NCBI GenBank assembly: GCA_037957365.1
Contig: JARHVA010000123.1
Span: 124,001-188,000, forward strand
Reading direction: 5' to 3'
DNA: 64,000 bases
From: Torreya grandis
Taxonomy: Eukaryota; Streptophyta; Pinopsida; Cupressales; Taxaceae
The position numbers were made by a program, and so were the translations under genes. Below are positions 35,546 through 49,688 of this stretch, piece by piece (position 1 is the stretch's first letter; each line of letters begins with the position of its first letter). The notes beneath the pieces were generated by a model, which saw only the letters and a program-made list of their open reading frames with translations, was not told the origin of the DNA and searched no databases.

Positions 35546-38500
35546 TTTTGGAAGCACAATGACTGAGAGGGGTGATGGGGGCATGATGGGGTGAATCAGT
35601 CTTCAAAACATTCATTCAATTCAACTTAACATTCACGAGCCATTCATACAAATACATAGATCTAGCAAAGCATAATCAACCATACAAGAGCATGAAACAA
35701 GATAACACATCATATATGTGAGAAAACCTCAAGGGGAAGAAAACCCATTGATCTTTGAAAATAGACTAGAGTCCTATAAGTCAAAATATCACAATTAAGT
35801 GAAGCACCAACTCCACCTAGAGCACCAACTCAGCTAGGCTTTAGCAAACACAAACTTGGAAGGATGCAATAACCCCTAGATGACTCAGAACCAACTCAAC
35901 TACCTAAAACTTTTGATCACCTTCAGAAAACCTTGTTGCTCACACAACATATGATTATCAACTTCTGTAGCTCTTCTTACTCTTCTATCCCTCTCAAACT
36001 ACCTTCAAGGCTTCTTCACTCAACTAGGTATCTTCAAGACATAGTAAGTCATATGACCTTGATATAAATCTACAATAACCCTGATAGATCTTAATGATAG
36101 TTTCTATACACCCATCTGATGGTCTGTAAGACCTCTTTTAAATCTTCAAAGTGTTATTTCCTTCGCTTGGATACACTTATTCTCTAACTTGTCAATTAGG
36201 CCTATTAGGCCTTGTTCTTATACAATCTTTTAGCTCATACACCTCTTGGTCAGCCATAAACACTTGAACACTTGGATTACCCTTACAATAGGTCTTTTAA
36301 CACATTTCATATATGAATCAATCATTAAAATAGGTAGTCCACAACTTAAAAGACCAAAACTTGTTTTATGCCTTAAGAAGAGCTAATTCAATTAGAGCTT
36401 CATTAGTACTCATTACCCTTTGATATTCTTGCAATAATTTAACTTCATTTATGAATAATATCATTTCATACATTGATCAAATAGACCCCAATAAACATAT
36501 TCTAAGGTCCATAACACTTTTTAGCACCAACCCCTTCATGACCACTCCTTGTTGCACTGTTCACAATTAGGACTGTGAACCTACAAAAAGTCTGCCAAAC
36601 AAAACTGAAGCATGTACACAATTTAATCACACAACCATGATAATAAATCACATGAACAAAAATTTCATGACCTTAGCAACATAACCATATGCTTTAGACT
36701 TCACAACTCAGGCCAAAAGTATTCAAACACTTCTCTACAAATGGCCCACTCATAACTGCTAGAACATTCCAAAAATCAGTCATGAATAACTTGAAATTCA
36801 ACACTTGAACACTTCCCATGACCACTAACACTTTAAAAATATCATTTGAAAACTATAGACCCTTCTCAAATGCAAAAATTATAAGGTCTCATGTCAAATA
36901 TAGACCTTGCAGACCAATCTTTTGACTTACAATGTCAGAGTCCAATCCTAAACAAACAAGTCATTTTGTGAACATATTTTATTCCCTTACACTGACCTCC
37001 AAAACTTCTACCAAGCATGATCATGACTTTCAAGTCATGAATAACAACTCTATGCAATACATTGCATCACTCTTTCATGAAATTACACTAAAATCCAACT
37101 TTTCATCGCTACAACTTTGAATTGCTAAGATTGTCAAAAACACAATCATGAAACATTGATGTTCTAACACCTGTATATGGACTTTTAAAGACTTCCAATG
37201 CCTGGACATGATTCTTTAACATTTATAGACCATCTTCAAATACAAAATTAATATGGTCTAATGTCAAATATTGGTCTTGCAGATCAATCTTGTGACCTCT
37301 CTCCTCATAGTCACACCAGAATCAGATAAGCCATTTTGGCTTTAACTTTTCAACCTCTATACCTAACTTCCAAACCCTATACCAAATATGAATAGGAGAT
37401 ACAAGTCCCCAAAAATAGTTTCATGCACTTCAATCCATCATTTTTTCATGAAATCATACCAAAAAACCAACTTCTCAAATTGCCTAGGTTTTGCATTGTT
37501 CTTCTTCATTAGCCTTGTTAGGGATTGGCTAACTTAGATCACAAATTTATAACACTTAAGCACTAGAACCAATCCAAAAACCGCCAAGGACATAAAATAT
37601 GAGTCTCAAGCTTTAACCTTCATCAATTTGTAAAATTTGTCCAATATAACTATTTATAGCTACAACTTCAGAAACAAGCTTGTATCTTCACATTTTCTCT
37701 CTCCTCTACCCACCACCACATGGAGGTACCTGGGAGAGTTCACTACAAGATCCAAATAATTACTTGAGCATTAAAAACCATCCTAAGCACTTTTGAATCA
37801 TATCTTCAACATCAGGTCACTATTAAGGTTCTAAGAGGGTCTAAACACACTTCTACTATTAATGATTATTCATAAAGCATAACACCTCAATCCAAAAACT
37901 AATGCCAGGAATTTTGAGCTAGAAACCTTCCCCATCTACCATGAACAGTTTTTGATCCAATGCAAAGGTTTGACGAGCTAAAGAGCATGAGAAAATCCTT
38001 CTCCGATTGACCATCCCTGATTGTATGAACTTGAGAGACCTAAAAGCACTTTTTTTTGCCCTAACCTTCAAACTTTGACCTAAAACTTCATGAATACACC
38101 TGGGACAACCTATCACACATCTGACAAAGCTCACTTGTGCATAATTGCCTTGGAAATTGAACCTGATGCTTCATTAGGCCATGCTCTCACCACCTTGCTT
38201 TCTACACTAGATCTTCACACCTCATTAGGCCTTGAACTGACCTTCAAACCTCTTTTCAAGCTCTCAATACTTCACTCACATGCTCACACAATGTGAAACA
38301 TCCTTCTACAACCTTATCTCACCATGCAACCAAGCTTATGTCTTCACAAAAGATCTCTTCATGCCATAACTAAGCTTCACAAGACACCTTATCCTCAAAG
38401 ACACTTCATATCAATCTTCTATAACCTTTACAAGACTGAGAACATCCATTTCACCATGCCACCATGCCTCTTCATGCAAAAGACTAGGCATCATATGCAC

Positions 38501-38909
38501 ATACCTTTTCTAGACACTACTAGGCTCAAGCAAACATAAGAACATATACCAATTATATCTTACACTCTCAGAATCATTGCAACATTTTTCAATATTCTCT
38601 CTCATAGCTACACTCTTCAATGACATCATGAGGACCTATGACCTCATGACCATCCCAATTGACCTTCAACACTTTAGCTTGTTACAACACAACACTCACT
38701 AGAGCATCACTAAGACATCAATGAAATCAAATGTGATAGTCACATGACATCAACCTTCATAAGCACATTTGACATCAATCTTCACAAGAGCACATCTAGG
38801 ACAGAAAATACAATCAATGACAACAACAATGATATCAACCTTCTAAAGAACCTTTGACATCAATGACAACATCAATGCCAAACCTCAACAATAGGAACAA
38901 TGCTCAATA
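35546..38909 (-). mobile_element. Array LTR6 (complete, 3,364 bp; reference copy)
   Basis: This is the cleanest complete LTR and sets the standard length of about 3.37 kb. The minus strand begins at 38909 with a TGTTGAGCATTG-like start (first bases TATTGAGC here) and ends at 35546 with a CATTGTGCTTCC run. From right to left it holds the region with long antisense frames, the two stem-loop modules (one at about 37265-37290 with one mismatch), the octamer cluster (about 35800-35900), and the conserved GATTCACC/CTCTCAGTCATTGTGCTTCC block. LTR promoters would drive transcription leftward, but no TATA box could be assigned. Confidence 0.88.
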
Positions 38910-39811
38910 ATCTCCCCCTTTGTCATTGATGGTAGAACACACAACAAATTGATAATTCTCATCTCCTCGATTCTGGTCTTTCTCCCCCTTTAACATTAAT
39001 GACAAAGGGACACTTGTAGAAGTTGGAATTACACATTTTTCAACTCTTAACTCAACAAATAAAAACTTCTTTCAAACAAACTTCTTACTCATTTTGAATT
39101 ATCTCCTATTTTTAGATCATTCTCATCTTCTATAAACACACTATCTCCCTAATGGCATACAATCTTAAAAACATTAAATCTTAGAGCTATCAAGCTCTCC
39201 TTTTGACCAAGCATATACCAATCAATGCAACATCTTCATCAAAGAAGGATCACACAGTGTAACCATGCTCCCCCTATGCTCATGCTCAATCTTCGAAGGA
39301 ACTCTGAAACTTGAGAACACCCACCTTGTCCTTGACATGATTGAAGAAGAACAAACTCTTGATCACACACTAGGCTACCACACTCTTGACACCAACTGCG
39401 GAAGTAGGGACTCCCCCTTTGTATTCATAGCTCAACACATGAGTCAATAGGACTCTTAAACCATCGTCAACTTCCTTTAAACATCTTGACATCAATACCC
39501 CTTATCATAGATCAAGCCAACTACTCACACAAACAGATACCAAAAGCTTACCTCTCATATACCAATTGATTGCACTTTGACCTCAAATATCTATTTTCAA
39601 CCTTAGATCTCTCATCATGCTATCTACTATACTTCAAACCTCAGAGTTACCAACACAGAAATGGATAATATCAATCTTCATCTCCTTGCTTGCAACATAG
39701 ACACCTTGGAATCTTCTGAAGATGAAACCTTCTTTGATTGCAACCTCATGCTTCTACTGATAGAAGAATGTCTCCATGAATCCTAATGGAGTCACCGCTT
39801 TTCATAGGGCA
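38910..39811 (-). mobile_element. Unit 6 internal 3' segment
   Basis: An intact polypurine tract lies at 38910-38921 (minus AAAGGGGGAGAT). A second motif occurs at 38981-38991 and others at about 39268-39277 and 39411-39420. No element-strand coding domain is visible. Confidence 0.76.
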
Positions 39812-40939
39812 CTAAAACAACATGAACTCAAGATATTTTCAAATATCCAATCCACTCTTCTCAGCCATCTTGCAATCATGAAACTAATAGTCTCTCTTTA
39901 GAATCCACTTTGGCTTGACTAAAGCAATTGATTCATCCATCTTGTCATCCTTCTTCTCTTTTGCCTTGTCAATAGATGTAGATAACAAGTGTTCTTGACA
40001 TTCCTTCACTTTTGATCCTTGCTCTACTTCAACAAATAGTCCACCTTGGTTTATGGACTGATCATAACTCACATTGACTGTCTTTGTCTTTCATACCTTG
40101 GTTCGCTCTTTCTCTTGCACTTTAGAAGTTTCAATCCTCACTGTTCCTGTAACACTCTTCTTCAATGAGATGAACTTGTTCTTGTCTGCTTTAGTCTTCT
40201 ATTCTTTCTCCACCTTCTCCAGAGGATCTGAATTTTTGATCCACTTCTTAGTGTCATAACTAGACACCTTCCTGTCTTAAATAATCTTCCTTAAATGCCT
40301 CATCTTGTAATTCCTTGCAATATGACCTATATTATGACGTTTGAAACAAACAAAATTACTGTACTTACCTCTTGATTGATCACTCCTCTCCCATGGTCCC
40401 ATGATAACTCCTCTCTTAAGACCATTCTACAATCACTTGTTGTATGACCAAAGATATGATAAGAAAAACAATATCCATTGAAAGAAATGAAATACCTCAT
40501 AGCATTGGGTTGCCTGATTGGACTCTTCATGTTAACTTTCAAGTTGGAATACTTGAATTGGTTTGACTTCTCACGTTCTTTCTCTACCTTTCTCATCTTA
40601 TCTATGAGTTGTTCATGCTCAACCTTCAAGGAAACTAGCTCTATATTCAACTTCTTTTGATCTAAACTTTGTATTAACACCTTATAACTGATTTCTGAGA
40701 TCTTTGATGATCTTCTCATCCCTTTTGGCTTCTTTGATCCAGCCACTCTTCAAGGTACATATCTATTCGTTAAGATCCTTGACCATAGATCTCGACTCAT
40801 GCTTCCTCTTATTTTGGTGCTTAAAATCATCTAGGGCACTTATGAGCTCAGTGTCAAGATCTACTTTAGCTTTTCCTTCTTAAATATCATAGTAGACGAC
40901 TTCATCATATATGTTTTCTTCTTTTTGATTACTAGACAT
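39812..40939 (-). pseudogene. gag: Unit 6 gag-like gene
   Basis: It runs from the ATG at 40939 to the stop at 39812. Both knuckles are damaged: knuckle 1 reads CFSYHIFGHTTSDC (second Cys to Tyr) and knuckle 2 reads CFKRHNIGHIARNY (Cys to Arg and Cys to Tyr), split between frames. Frameshifts occur near the coiled coil (around 40650-40740) and just before knuckle 2 (about 40390). The lysine-rich C-terminal part is recognisable at 39884-40072. Confidence 0.8.
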
Positions 40940-40992
40940 TTTGTGCTTCTTAGGATCACCTTCAAGCTGTTAGACTTGCTTCAAAGGACCAG

Positions 40993-41004
40993 ATTTTGAT
41001 ACCA
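40993..41004 (-). other. Unit 6 primer binding site
   Basis: The minus strand reads TGGTATCAAAAT beside LTR7. The core is kept and two bases at its distal end are changed. Confidence 0.75.
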
Positions 41005-41743
41005 ATTGTTTGAAGCACAATGATTGAGAGGAGGGGTGAATCAGTCTTCAAGACATTCATTCAATTCAACTTAACATTCAAAAGCCATTCATACAAGTAC
41101 ATAGATCTAGCAAGCATAAGCAACTATACAAGAGCATGAAACAAGATAACACATCATATATGTGGGAAACTTTCAAGGGGAACAAAACTCGTTGATCTCT
41201 ACAAATGGACTATAGTCATATAAGTCAAAAGATCATAATTTAGTGAAGCACCAACTCCACATAAAACACCAACCCCAACAAGCTAAGCACCAACTCAATT
41301 AGGCTTTAGCAAGCACCAACTTGTAAAGAGATGCCAACCCCATAGATTACTCAACCACCTGAAACTTTTGATCACCTTGAGAAAACCTTGTTGCTCACAC
41401 AACAGATGATGATCACTTTTTTTAGCTCTTCTCACTCTTTTATCCTTCTGAAATTACCTTCTAGGCTTCTTAGCTCAACTAGGTCTCTTCAAGATAGATT
41501 AGGTCATATGACCTTTAGTTTCATCTATATTACCCCTATTAGATCTTCATGATAGTGTCTATACACCTCTCTGATGATCTAAAAGGCAACCTTTAGCTCT
41601 GCAAAGTGCTATTTCCTTCCCTTTCACACTTATTCTCTAACTTGTCAACTAGGCCTATTAGGCCCTATTCTTATATAATCCTTTAGCTCATATACCTCTT
41701 GGTCATCCATACACACTTGCACATTTGGATTACCCTTACAATA

Positions 41744-42673
41744 TTTATTTTAACACATTTCATACATGAATCAATCATTACAATAGGTCGTCCACAACTT
41801 AAAAGACCAAAACCTATTTTAGGCCTTAAGGAGACCTAATTCAATTAGGCCTTCATTAGTCCTCATTACCCTTTGACCTTCTTGCAATAATTTACCTTCA
41901 TTGACAAAAAATATACTTTCATACATTGATCAAATAGACCCCAATAAATACCTTCTAAAGTCTATAACACTTTTTAGCTCCAACCCGTTCATGAACACTC
42001 CTTGTAGCACTGTTCATAATTAGGCCGTGAACCTACAAAAAGTCTACCAAAAAAAACTAAAACTTGTACACAATTTAGTCACACAACCATGAAAATAAAT
42101 CACTTGAACAGAAACTCCATGATCTTAAAAAATAAACCATGTGCTTTAGACTTCACAACTCAGATCAAAAGGACTCAAATACTTCTCTCCAAATAGCCCA
42201 CTCAGAACTGCCAGAACATTCCAAAAACCAATCATGAACAACTTGATCTTCAACACCTGAAAAAAAAATTCCCATGACCACTAACCATTCTCAAATGCAA
42301 AAATCACAAGGTCTAATGTCAAATATTGGTCTTGCAAACCAATATTTTGACTTGCAGTTTAACAGTCCAACCCTAAAAAGACAAGCCATTTTGTGAAAAT
42401 ATTTTCTTCACTTACATTGACCTCCAAAACTTATACCAAACATGATCATGACTTAAAAGTCATGAATAACAACTCCATGCATTAAATTTCATCACTCTTT
42501 CATGAAATTACACTCAAATCCAACTTTTCATCACCACAACTTAGAACTACAAAGACTATCATAAACACTGTCATGAACATTGACCTTCTAATCCCTGTAT
42601 AGGTACTTTGAAAGACTTCCAATGCATGAAAATGATTATTTGACATTTCCAAACCATCTTCAAATATAAATAT
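41744..42673. repeat. LTR7 internal duplication, first copy
   Basis: This 930-bp segment of LTR7 is repeated directly after itself. It covers the middle of the LTR, including the first stem-loop module, and contains no gene. Confidence 0.8.
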
Positions 42674-43619
42674 GTCTTTTAACACATTTCATACATGAAT
42701 CAATCATTACAATAGGTCATCAAAAACTTAAAAGACCAAAACCTCTTTTAGGCCTTAAGGAGACCTAATTCAATTAGACCTTCATTAGTATTTGTTAACC
42801 TTTGATCTTATTGAAATAATTTAACTTCATTTAAAAACAATATCTTTTCATAAATCGATCAAATAGACTCGAATAAAAATCTTCTAAGGTCCATAACACT
42901 TCTTAGCAACAACCCCTTCATGAACACTCCTTGTAGCACTGTTCACAATTAGGCCTATGAACCTATAAAAAGTTTGCCAATCAAAATTAAAACATGTACA
43001 CAATCATGACAATAAATCACATGAACAAAAACTCCATGAACTTAACAACATAACTATGTGATTTAGACTTCAAAACTCAAGGCAAAAGGACTCATACACT
43101 TCCCTACAAATGGCCAACTCAGAACTACCAGAACAATTCAAAAACCAGTCATGAACAACTTGATATTCAACACATGAAAGAACAATTCCTATAACCACTG
43201 AAACTTTAATAAGATCATCTGACAACTCTATACCATTCTAAAATGCAAAAATCATAAGGTCTAATGTCAAAGATTGGTCGTGCAGACCAATCTTTTGACT
43301 TATAATTTCACAGTCCAATCCTGAACAGACAAGCCATTTTGTGAACATATTTTATTCACTTACACTAACCTCAAAAAATTATACCAAACATGATCATGAC
43401 TTAAAAGTCATGAATAGCAACTCCTTGCACTACATTGCATCACTCTTTCATAAAATTACACTTAAATCCAACTTTTCATCAATGCAACTCAGAATTGTCA
43501 ATACTGTCAAAAACCCAATCATGAAACATTGACCCTATAACACCTATATAGGGACTTTCAAAGAATTCCAATGCCTGAACATGATTCTATGACATTTCCA
43601 AGCCATCTTCAAATACAAA
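42674..43619. repeat. LTR7 internal duplication, second copy
   Basis: This is the second copy of the same block, starting at gtcttttaacacatttc. It is clearly diverged from the first copy and is absent as a duplicate from every other LTR in the array. Confidence 0.8.
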
Positions 43620-45318
43620 ATTAATCTGGTCTAATATCAAATATTGGTCTTGCAAACCAATCTTTTGACCTCTCTCCTCAAAATCACACCAGAACTAGAG
43701 AAGCCATTTTGGCTTCAACTTTTTAATCTCTATCCCTGACTTCCATACCCTTTAACAAGAATGAAGAGGATGTAAATGTCCCAAACAACATTTTCATGCA
43801 CTTCAATCCATCATTCTTTCATGAAATCATACCAAAAAACCAACTTCTCAAACTGCCTGGGTTTTGCCTTGTTTTTCTTTTGTTAACGACTGGCCAAATT
43901 GGATCACAAATTTGCAGCACTTAAGCACTAGAACCAATCCAAAAACCACCAAGGAAATCAAATATGAGTATCAAGCTTCAACCTTCATCATTTTGCAAAA
44001 TTTTTCCAATATAACTTTTTACAGCAACAACTTCTTTAGAAATAAGTTTGTATCTTCACATTTGTTTTCTCCTCTCTCTTACCACCACCACCTGGAGGTA
44101 TCTAGGAGAGTTCACTACAAGATCCAAACAATTACCTAAGCATTATAAACCATCCTAAGCACTTTTGAATCATATCATTAACATCAGGTCACTATTAGGG
44201 TTCTAAGAGGGTTTAAACACATTTTCACTGTTAACAATTGTTCATAAAGCATAGCCCCTCAATCCAAAAACTAATGCCTAGAATTTTGAGATAGAACCCT
44301 TCTCCATCTACCATAAACAACCTAGGTTCCCATGCAAATGTTTGATGAGCTAAAGAGCATGAGAAAATCCTTCTCGGGTTGAGCGTCCTTCACTCTATGC
44401 ACTCGAGAGACCTCAAAACACTTTTTCTTGCCTTAACTTTCAAATTTTGACCTGAAACTTCATGAATACACCTGGGACAACCTATCACACATATGAAAAA
44501 GCTCACCTGTGCATACTTGCCTTAGAAATTGAACCGCATGTCTCATTAGGCCATGCTCTCACCACCTTGCTTTCTACACTTGAGTCTTCACACCTCATTA
44601 GGCCTTGAACTAACCTTCAAACCTCTTTTCAGTCTCTCAATACTTTAGTCACATGCTCACACAATGTCAAATATCATTCTACAACCTTATCTCACCATGC
44701 AACCAAGCTTCTGCCTTCACATAAGATCTCTTCATGCCATAACTAAGCTTCACAAGATACCTTGTCCTCAAAGACACTTGATATCAATCTTTTATAACCT
44801 TTACAAGCCTAAGAACATCCATCTTACCAGCCACCATGCCTCTTCATGTAAAATACTAAGCATCCTATGCACATACCTTCTGAAGACACTACTAGGCTCA
44901 AGCACTTGATAACTATGACAACAAGGACCTTTCATGCTGACCTTCACATCACTCATGCAAACATAAAAACATATACCAATCATAACTTACACTCTCAGGA
45001 TCATTGAAACACTAGTCAATATTCTCTCTCATAGCTACACTCTTCAATGACCTCATGACCATGCCAACTGACCTTCAACACTTTAGCTTGTTACAACACA
45101 ACAATCACTAGAATATCACTAAGACATCAATAATAACAACAATGATAGTCATATGACATCAACCTTCATAAGCACCTTTGACATCAATTATCACAAGAGC
45201 ACCTTTGGGACAACAAATACAATCAATGATGACATCAATGATATCAACTTTCTCAAGAACCATTCACATGAATGACAACATCAATGCCAAACTTCAATAA
45301 TAGGAACAAGGGTCAACA

Positions 45319-46163
45319 ATCTCCCCATTTGCTATTGATGGCAAAACACACTGCAAACTAATCATTCACATCTCCCCAATTCTAGGCTTTCTCCCCCTTT
45401 GACATTAATGACGAAGGGACACCTGCAACAATTGGAATTAAAATTTTTGCAACTAAAACTCAACAAATAGAAACTTCTTTCAAACATAATACTTCCTCAT
45501 TTTTAACTATCTCTCATTTTTAGATCATTCTCAACTTCTTGAAACACACTCTCTCCCTTATGGCAACCCATCTTTGAAACATCAAACCTTTGAGATATCA
45601 AGCTCCTCCTTTGACCAAGCATATACCAATCAATGTAACATCTTCAACAAAGAAGGATCACACAACATGACCATGCTCCCCCTATGCTCATGCTCGATAT
45701 TCCAAAGAACTTTAAAACTTAAGAACACACACCTTGTCCTTGACAAGACTGAGAAAGATCAATCTCTTGGTCACACATTAGGCTACCACACTCTTGACAC
45801 CAACTATAGAATTAGGGACCCCCCCTTTGTCTTTACAGCTCAGCAGATGAGTCAATAGGACTCTTAAACCATCCTCAACTTCCTTCAAGCATTTTGACAC
45901 CAATACCCCTTCTTATTATAGATCAAGCTCAAATACTCACACAAATAGATACCAAAATCTTACCTCTCATATACCAATTGACTAAAATTTGATCTCGATA
46001 TCCATCATAGGAATGGACAATATCCATCTTCATCTCCTTGCTTGCAACATAGACAACCTAGAATTTTCTGAAGATGAAACCTTCTTTGACTGCAACCTCA
46101 TGCTTATACTGATAAAAGAATATCTCCATGAAGCCTAATGGAGCCACCTCTTTTTATAAGGCA
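45319..46163 (-). mobile_element. Unit 7 internal 3' segment
   Basis: The polypurine tract at 45319-45330 (minus AAATGGGGAGAT) has one change. Further motifs remain, for example at 45391-45401 and 45678-45684. Compared with other units, roughly 95 bp is missing near 45998. No coding domain is seen. Confidence 0.73.
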
Positions 46164-47256
46164 CTAAAAAACCACGAGCTCAAGAGATTCCCAAATCTTT
46201 AATCCACTATTCTCAGCCATTTTGCAATCATGAGACTGATAATCTCTCTTTAGAATCCACTTAGCCTTGACTGAAGCAATTGACTCATCCACCTTGTCAT
46301 CCTTCTTCTCTTTGACTATCTTGTCAATAGATGCAGATAACAAGTGTTCTTGACATTCCTTCACTTCTGAACTGATCATAACTCACTTTGACTATCTTTG
46401 TCTTACATACCTTGGTTTGCTCTCTCTCTTGCACTTTAGGAGTTTTAACCCTCACTGTTCCTATAGCATTCTTCTTCAATGAGATGAACTTGGTTTTGTC
46501 TCCTTTAGTCTTTTGTTCTTTCTACACCTTCTCCATAGGATCTGACTTCTTCATCCACTTCTTAGTGGCATAACTAGACACCTCCATGTCTTGGATAATC
46601 TTCTTTAATTGCCTCATCTTGTAATTCCTTGAAATATGACCTACATTATGACATTTGAAACAAATAAAATTATCGTACTTACCTCTTGATTGATCACTCC
46701 TCCCATGCTTCCATGATAATTCCTCCCTTGATATTATTCTAAAATCATTTGCTTTATGACCAAAGATATGACAAGCAAAACAATATCCATTGAAAGAAAT
46801 GGAATATGTCATAGCATTAAGTTGTCTGATTGATCTCTTCATGTTAACTTTCAAGTTGGTACTCTTAACTTGTTCTGACTTCTCATGTTCTTTCTCAAGC
46901 TTGTTCATCTTATCTATGTGCTTCTCATGCTCAACCTTCAAGGAAACTAGCTCTATCTTCAACTGATCATACTCAACTTATTTTGATGTGAACTTTATAT
47001 TGACACCTAACTGATTCTTGAGATCATTGATGATCTTCTCATCCCTTTTGGCTTTTTTAACCCAGTCACTCTGCAAGGTACATATATGTTCCTTAAGATC
47101 CTTGACCATAGATCTCAACTCATTCTTCCTCTTCTTTTAGTGTTTCAAATTATCTAGGCAACTTATGAGCTTGGCTCCAAGATTTACTTCAGCTTCTTCT
47201 TCATTGTCATATTAAATTTCATCATACATATTTTCTTCTTTTGGATCACTAGACAT
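46164..47256 (-). pseudogene. gag: Unit 7 gag-like gene
   Basis: It runs from the ATG at 47256 to the stop at 46164. The frame 46522-46962 (146 codons) covers the coiled coil and both knuckles. Knuckle 1 has lost its last Cys to Phe (CFACHIFGHKANDF) and knuckle 2 has lost its last Cys to Tyr (CFKCHNVGHISRNY). A deletion near 46375 removes part of the region between the knuckles and the lysine-rich tail found in other units, so it is shorter (1,093 bp). Confidence 0.8.
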
Positions 47257-47309
47257 CTTGTACTTATTAGGATCACCTTCAAGATATTAGACTTGCTTCA
47301 AAGGACTAG

Positions 47310-47321
47310 ACTCTGATACCA
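47310..47321 (-). other. Unit 7 primer binding site (intact)
   Basis: The minus strand reads TGGTATCAGAGT beside LTR8, identical to the unit 5 site. Confidence 0.82.
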
Positions 47322-47323
47322 AT

Positions 47324-48784
47324 TGTTAGAAGCACAATAATTGAGAGGGGGTGAATCAGTCTTCATAATATTCATTCAATTCAACTTAACATTCATAAGC
47401 CATTCATACAAGTACATAAATCTAGGAAACATAAACAACAATACAAGAGTAGTATGAAACAAGATAACACGTCATATATGTGAAAAACCCTCAAGGGGAA
47501 GAAAAACCATTGATCTCTAAAACTGGACCATAGTCCTATAAATCAAAAGATCACAATTTAGTGAAGCACCATCTCCACATGGAGCACCAACCCCAACTAG
47601 CTCAACACTAACTCAGCAAGCACCAATTTGCAAGGAGGTACCAAACTCCAAGATGACTCAGCACCAACTCAGCCACCTAAAACTTTTGATCATATTTAGA
47701 AAACCATGTTGCTCACACAACATATGATGATCACCTTTTGTAGCTCTTCTCACTCTTCTATTCCTCTCAAACTGCCTTTTAGGCTTCTTTGATCAACTAG
47801 GTTTCTTCCAGATAGATTAGGTCATATGACCTTGATATTCATCTATAATACCCTTGTTAGATCTTCATGATAGTTTATATACACCCCTATGATTGTCTAT
47901 AAGACCTATTTTAGCTTTGCAAAGTGTTATTTCCTTCACTTGCACACATTTATTCTCTAACTTGTCAGTTAGGCCTATTAGGCCTTGTTCTTATACAATT
48001 GTTTAGCTCATACACCTCTTAGTCAGCCATACACACTTGTACTCTTGGAATAACCTTAAAATAGGTTTTTTAACACATTTCATACATGAATCAATCATTT
48101 CAATAGGTCATCCATAACTTAAAAAACCAAAACCTCTTTTAGGCCTTAAGAAACCTAATTCAATTAGGCCTTCATTAGTAATCGTTACCCTTTGATCTTC
48201 TTGAAACAATTTACCTTCATTGACGAACAAGATCCTTCCATATATTGATCAAATGGACCCCAATAAACATCTTCTAATGTCCATAACACTTTTTAGCACC
48301 AACCCCTTCATGAACACTCTTTGTAACACTATTCATAATTAGGCCTGTGAACCTACAGAAAGTCTGTCAAACAAAATTGAAGCATGTACACAATTTAGTA
48401 ACAAAATAATGACAATAAATCACATGAACAAAAATTCCATGAACTTAACAACATAACCATGTGCTTTAGACTTCACAACTCAGGGCAAAAGGAATCACAC
48501 ACTTCCTTGCAAATGGCCCACTTAGAACTACCAGAACGCTCCTCAAAATAGTCACGAACAACTTAATCTTCAACACATGAAAGAACACTTCCCATGACCA
48601 CTGGCATTTTAAAAAGATCATTTGAAAAGCCATTTTTTGAACACATTTTCTTCACTTACACTAACCTCTAAAACTTCTACCAAGCATAATCATGACATCA
48701 ATGACGATATCAACCTTCTCAAGAAACTTTGACATCAATGACGTTATCAATGTCAAACCTCAACAATAGGAGCAATACTCAACA
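47324..48784 (-). mobile_element. Array LTR8 (1.9-kb internal deletion)
   Basis: Both termini are present, but only 1,461 bp remains. At about 48692 the sequence jumps from the first stem-loop module to a point about 100 bp from the minus-strand 5' end. About 1.9 kb, including the antisense-frame region, is missing. Confidence 0.85.
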
Positions 48785-49688
48785 ATCTCCCCCTTTGTTA
48801 TTGATGGCAAAACAAGCTGTAAACTGATCATTTTCATCTCCCCCATTCTAGTATTTCTCCCCCTTTGACATTGATGACAAAGGTACACCTGCAGCAATTG
48901 GAATTACACCTCTCATAACTACAACTCAACAAACATAAACTTCTTTCAAACATAATACTTCCTCATTTTGAACTATCTCTCATTTTTATATAGTTCTCAA
49001 CTTTTAGAAACATACTCTCTCTGATGGCAACCAATCTTAGAAACATCAAACCATAGAGCTATCAAGCTCCCCCTTTGACCAAGCATATACCAATCGATGC
49101 AACATCTTCAACAAAGAAGGATCACACAATATAACCATGTTCCCCCTATGCTCATGCTCAATCTTCCAAGGAACTCTGAAACTTAAGAACACTCACCTTG
49201 TCCTTGACATGATTGAAAAAGATCAAACTCTTGATCACACACTAGGCTACCACACTATTGTCACCAACTGCAGAATTAGGGACTCCCCCTTTTTCTTCAC
49301 AACTTGGCACATGAGTCAATAAGACTCTTAAACCATCCTCAACTTCCTTCAAGCATCTTGATACCAATACCCATTCTTGTCATAGATGAAGCTCAACTAC
49401 TCACACAAACAGATACAAAAAGCTTACCTTTCATGTACCAATTGATTGCATTTTAACCTCAGATACGTGATGCCAACCTTAGATCTCTCATCATGTTGTC
49501 TACTACACTTCAAACCTCAGAGTTACCAATACAAAAAATGGATAATATCCATCTTCATCTCCTTGCTTAGAAAATAGACAACCTATAATCTTCTCAAGAT
49601 GAAACTCTCTTTGATTGCAAACTCATGTTTTTACTAATAGAAGAATGTCTCCATGAAGCCTAATGGAGCCATCCCTTTTCATAAGGGA
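48785..49688 (-). mobile_element. Unit 8 internal 3' segment
   Basis: An intact polypurine tract lies at 48785-48796 (minus AAAGGGGGAGAT). Extra motifs follow at 48836-48844, 48856-48865, 49067-49075 and 49140-49147. No Pol or envelope-like sequence is visible. Confidence 0.76.

Larger units (their letters stand above)
41007..45318 (-). mobile_element. Array LTR7 (0.93-kb internal tandem duplication)
   Basis: Both ends are present, but the LTR is 4,312 bp because a block is present twice: 41744-42673 and 42674-43619. Each copy runs from the ttttaacacatttcatacatgaatc region to catcttcaaatayaaa. The copies differ by many substitutions and small indels, so the duplication is not recent. Confidence 0.86.

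Noticed and set aside
35479..35615. Extension of the unit 5 gag protein N-terminus upstream to 35615
   Set aside because: The extra codons translate LTR6, the primer binding site and the leader. Other units start gag downstream of these at the conserved MSSDQ-type start, so the extension is a chance open frame.
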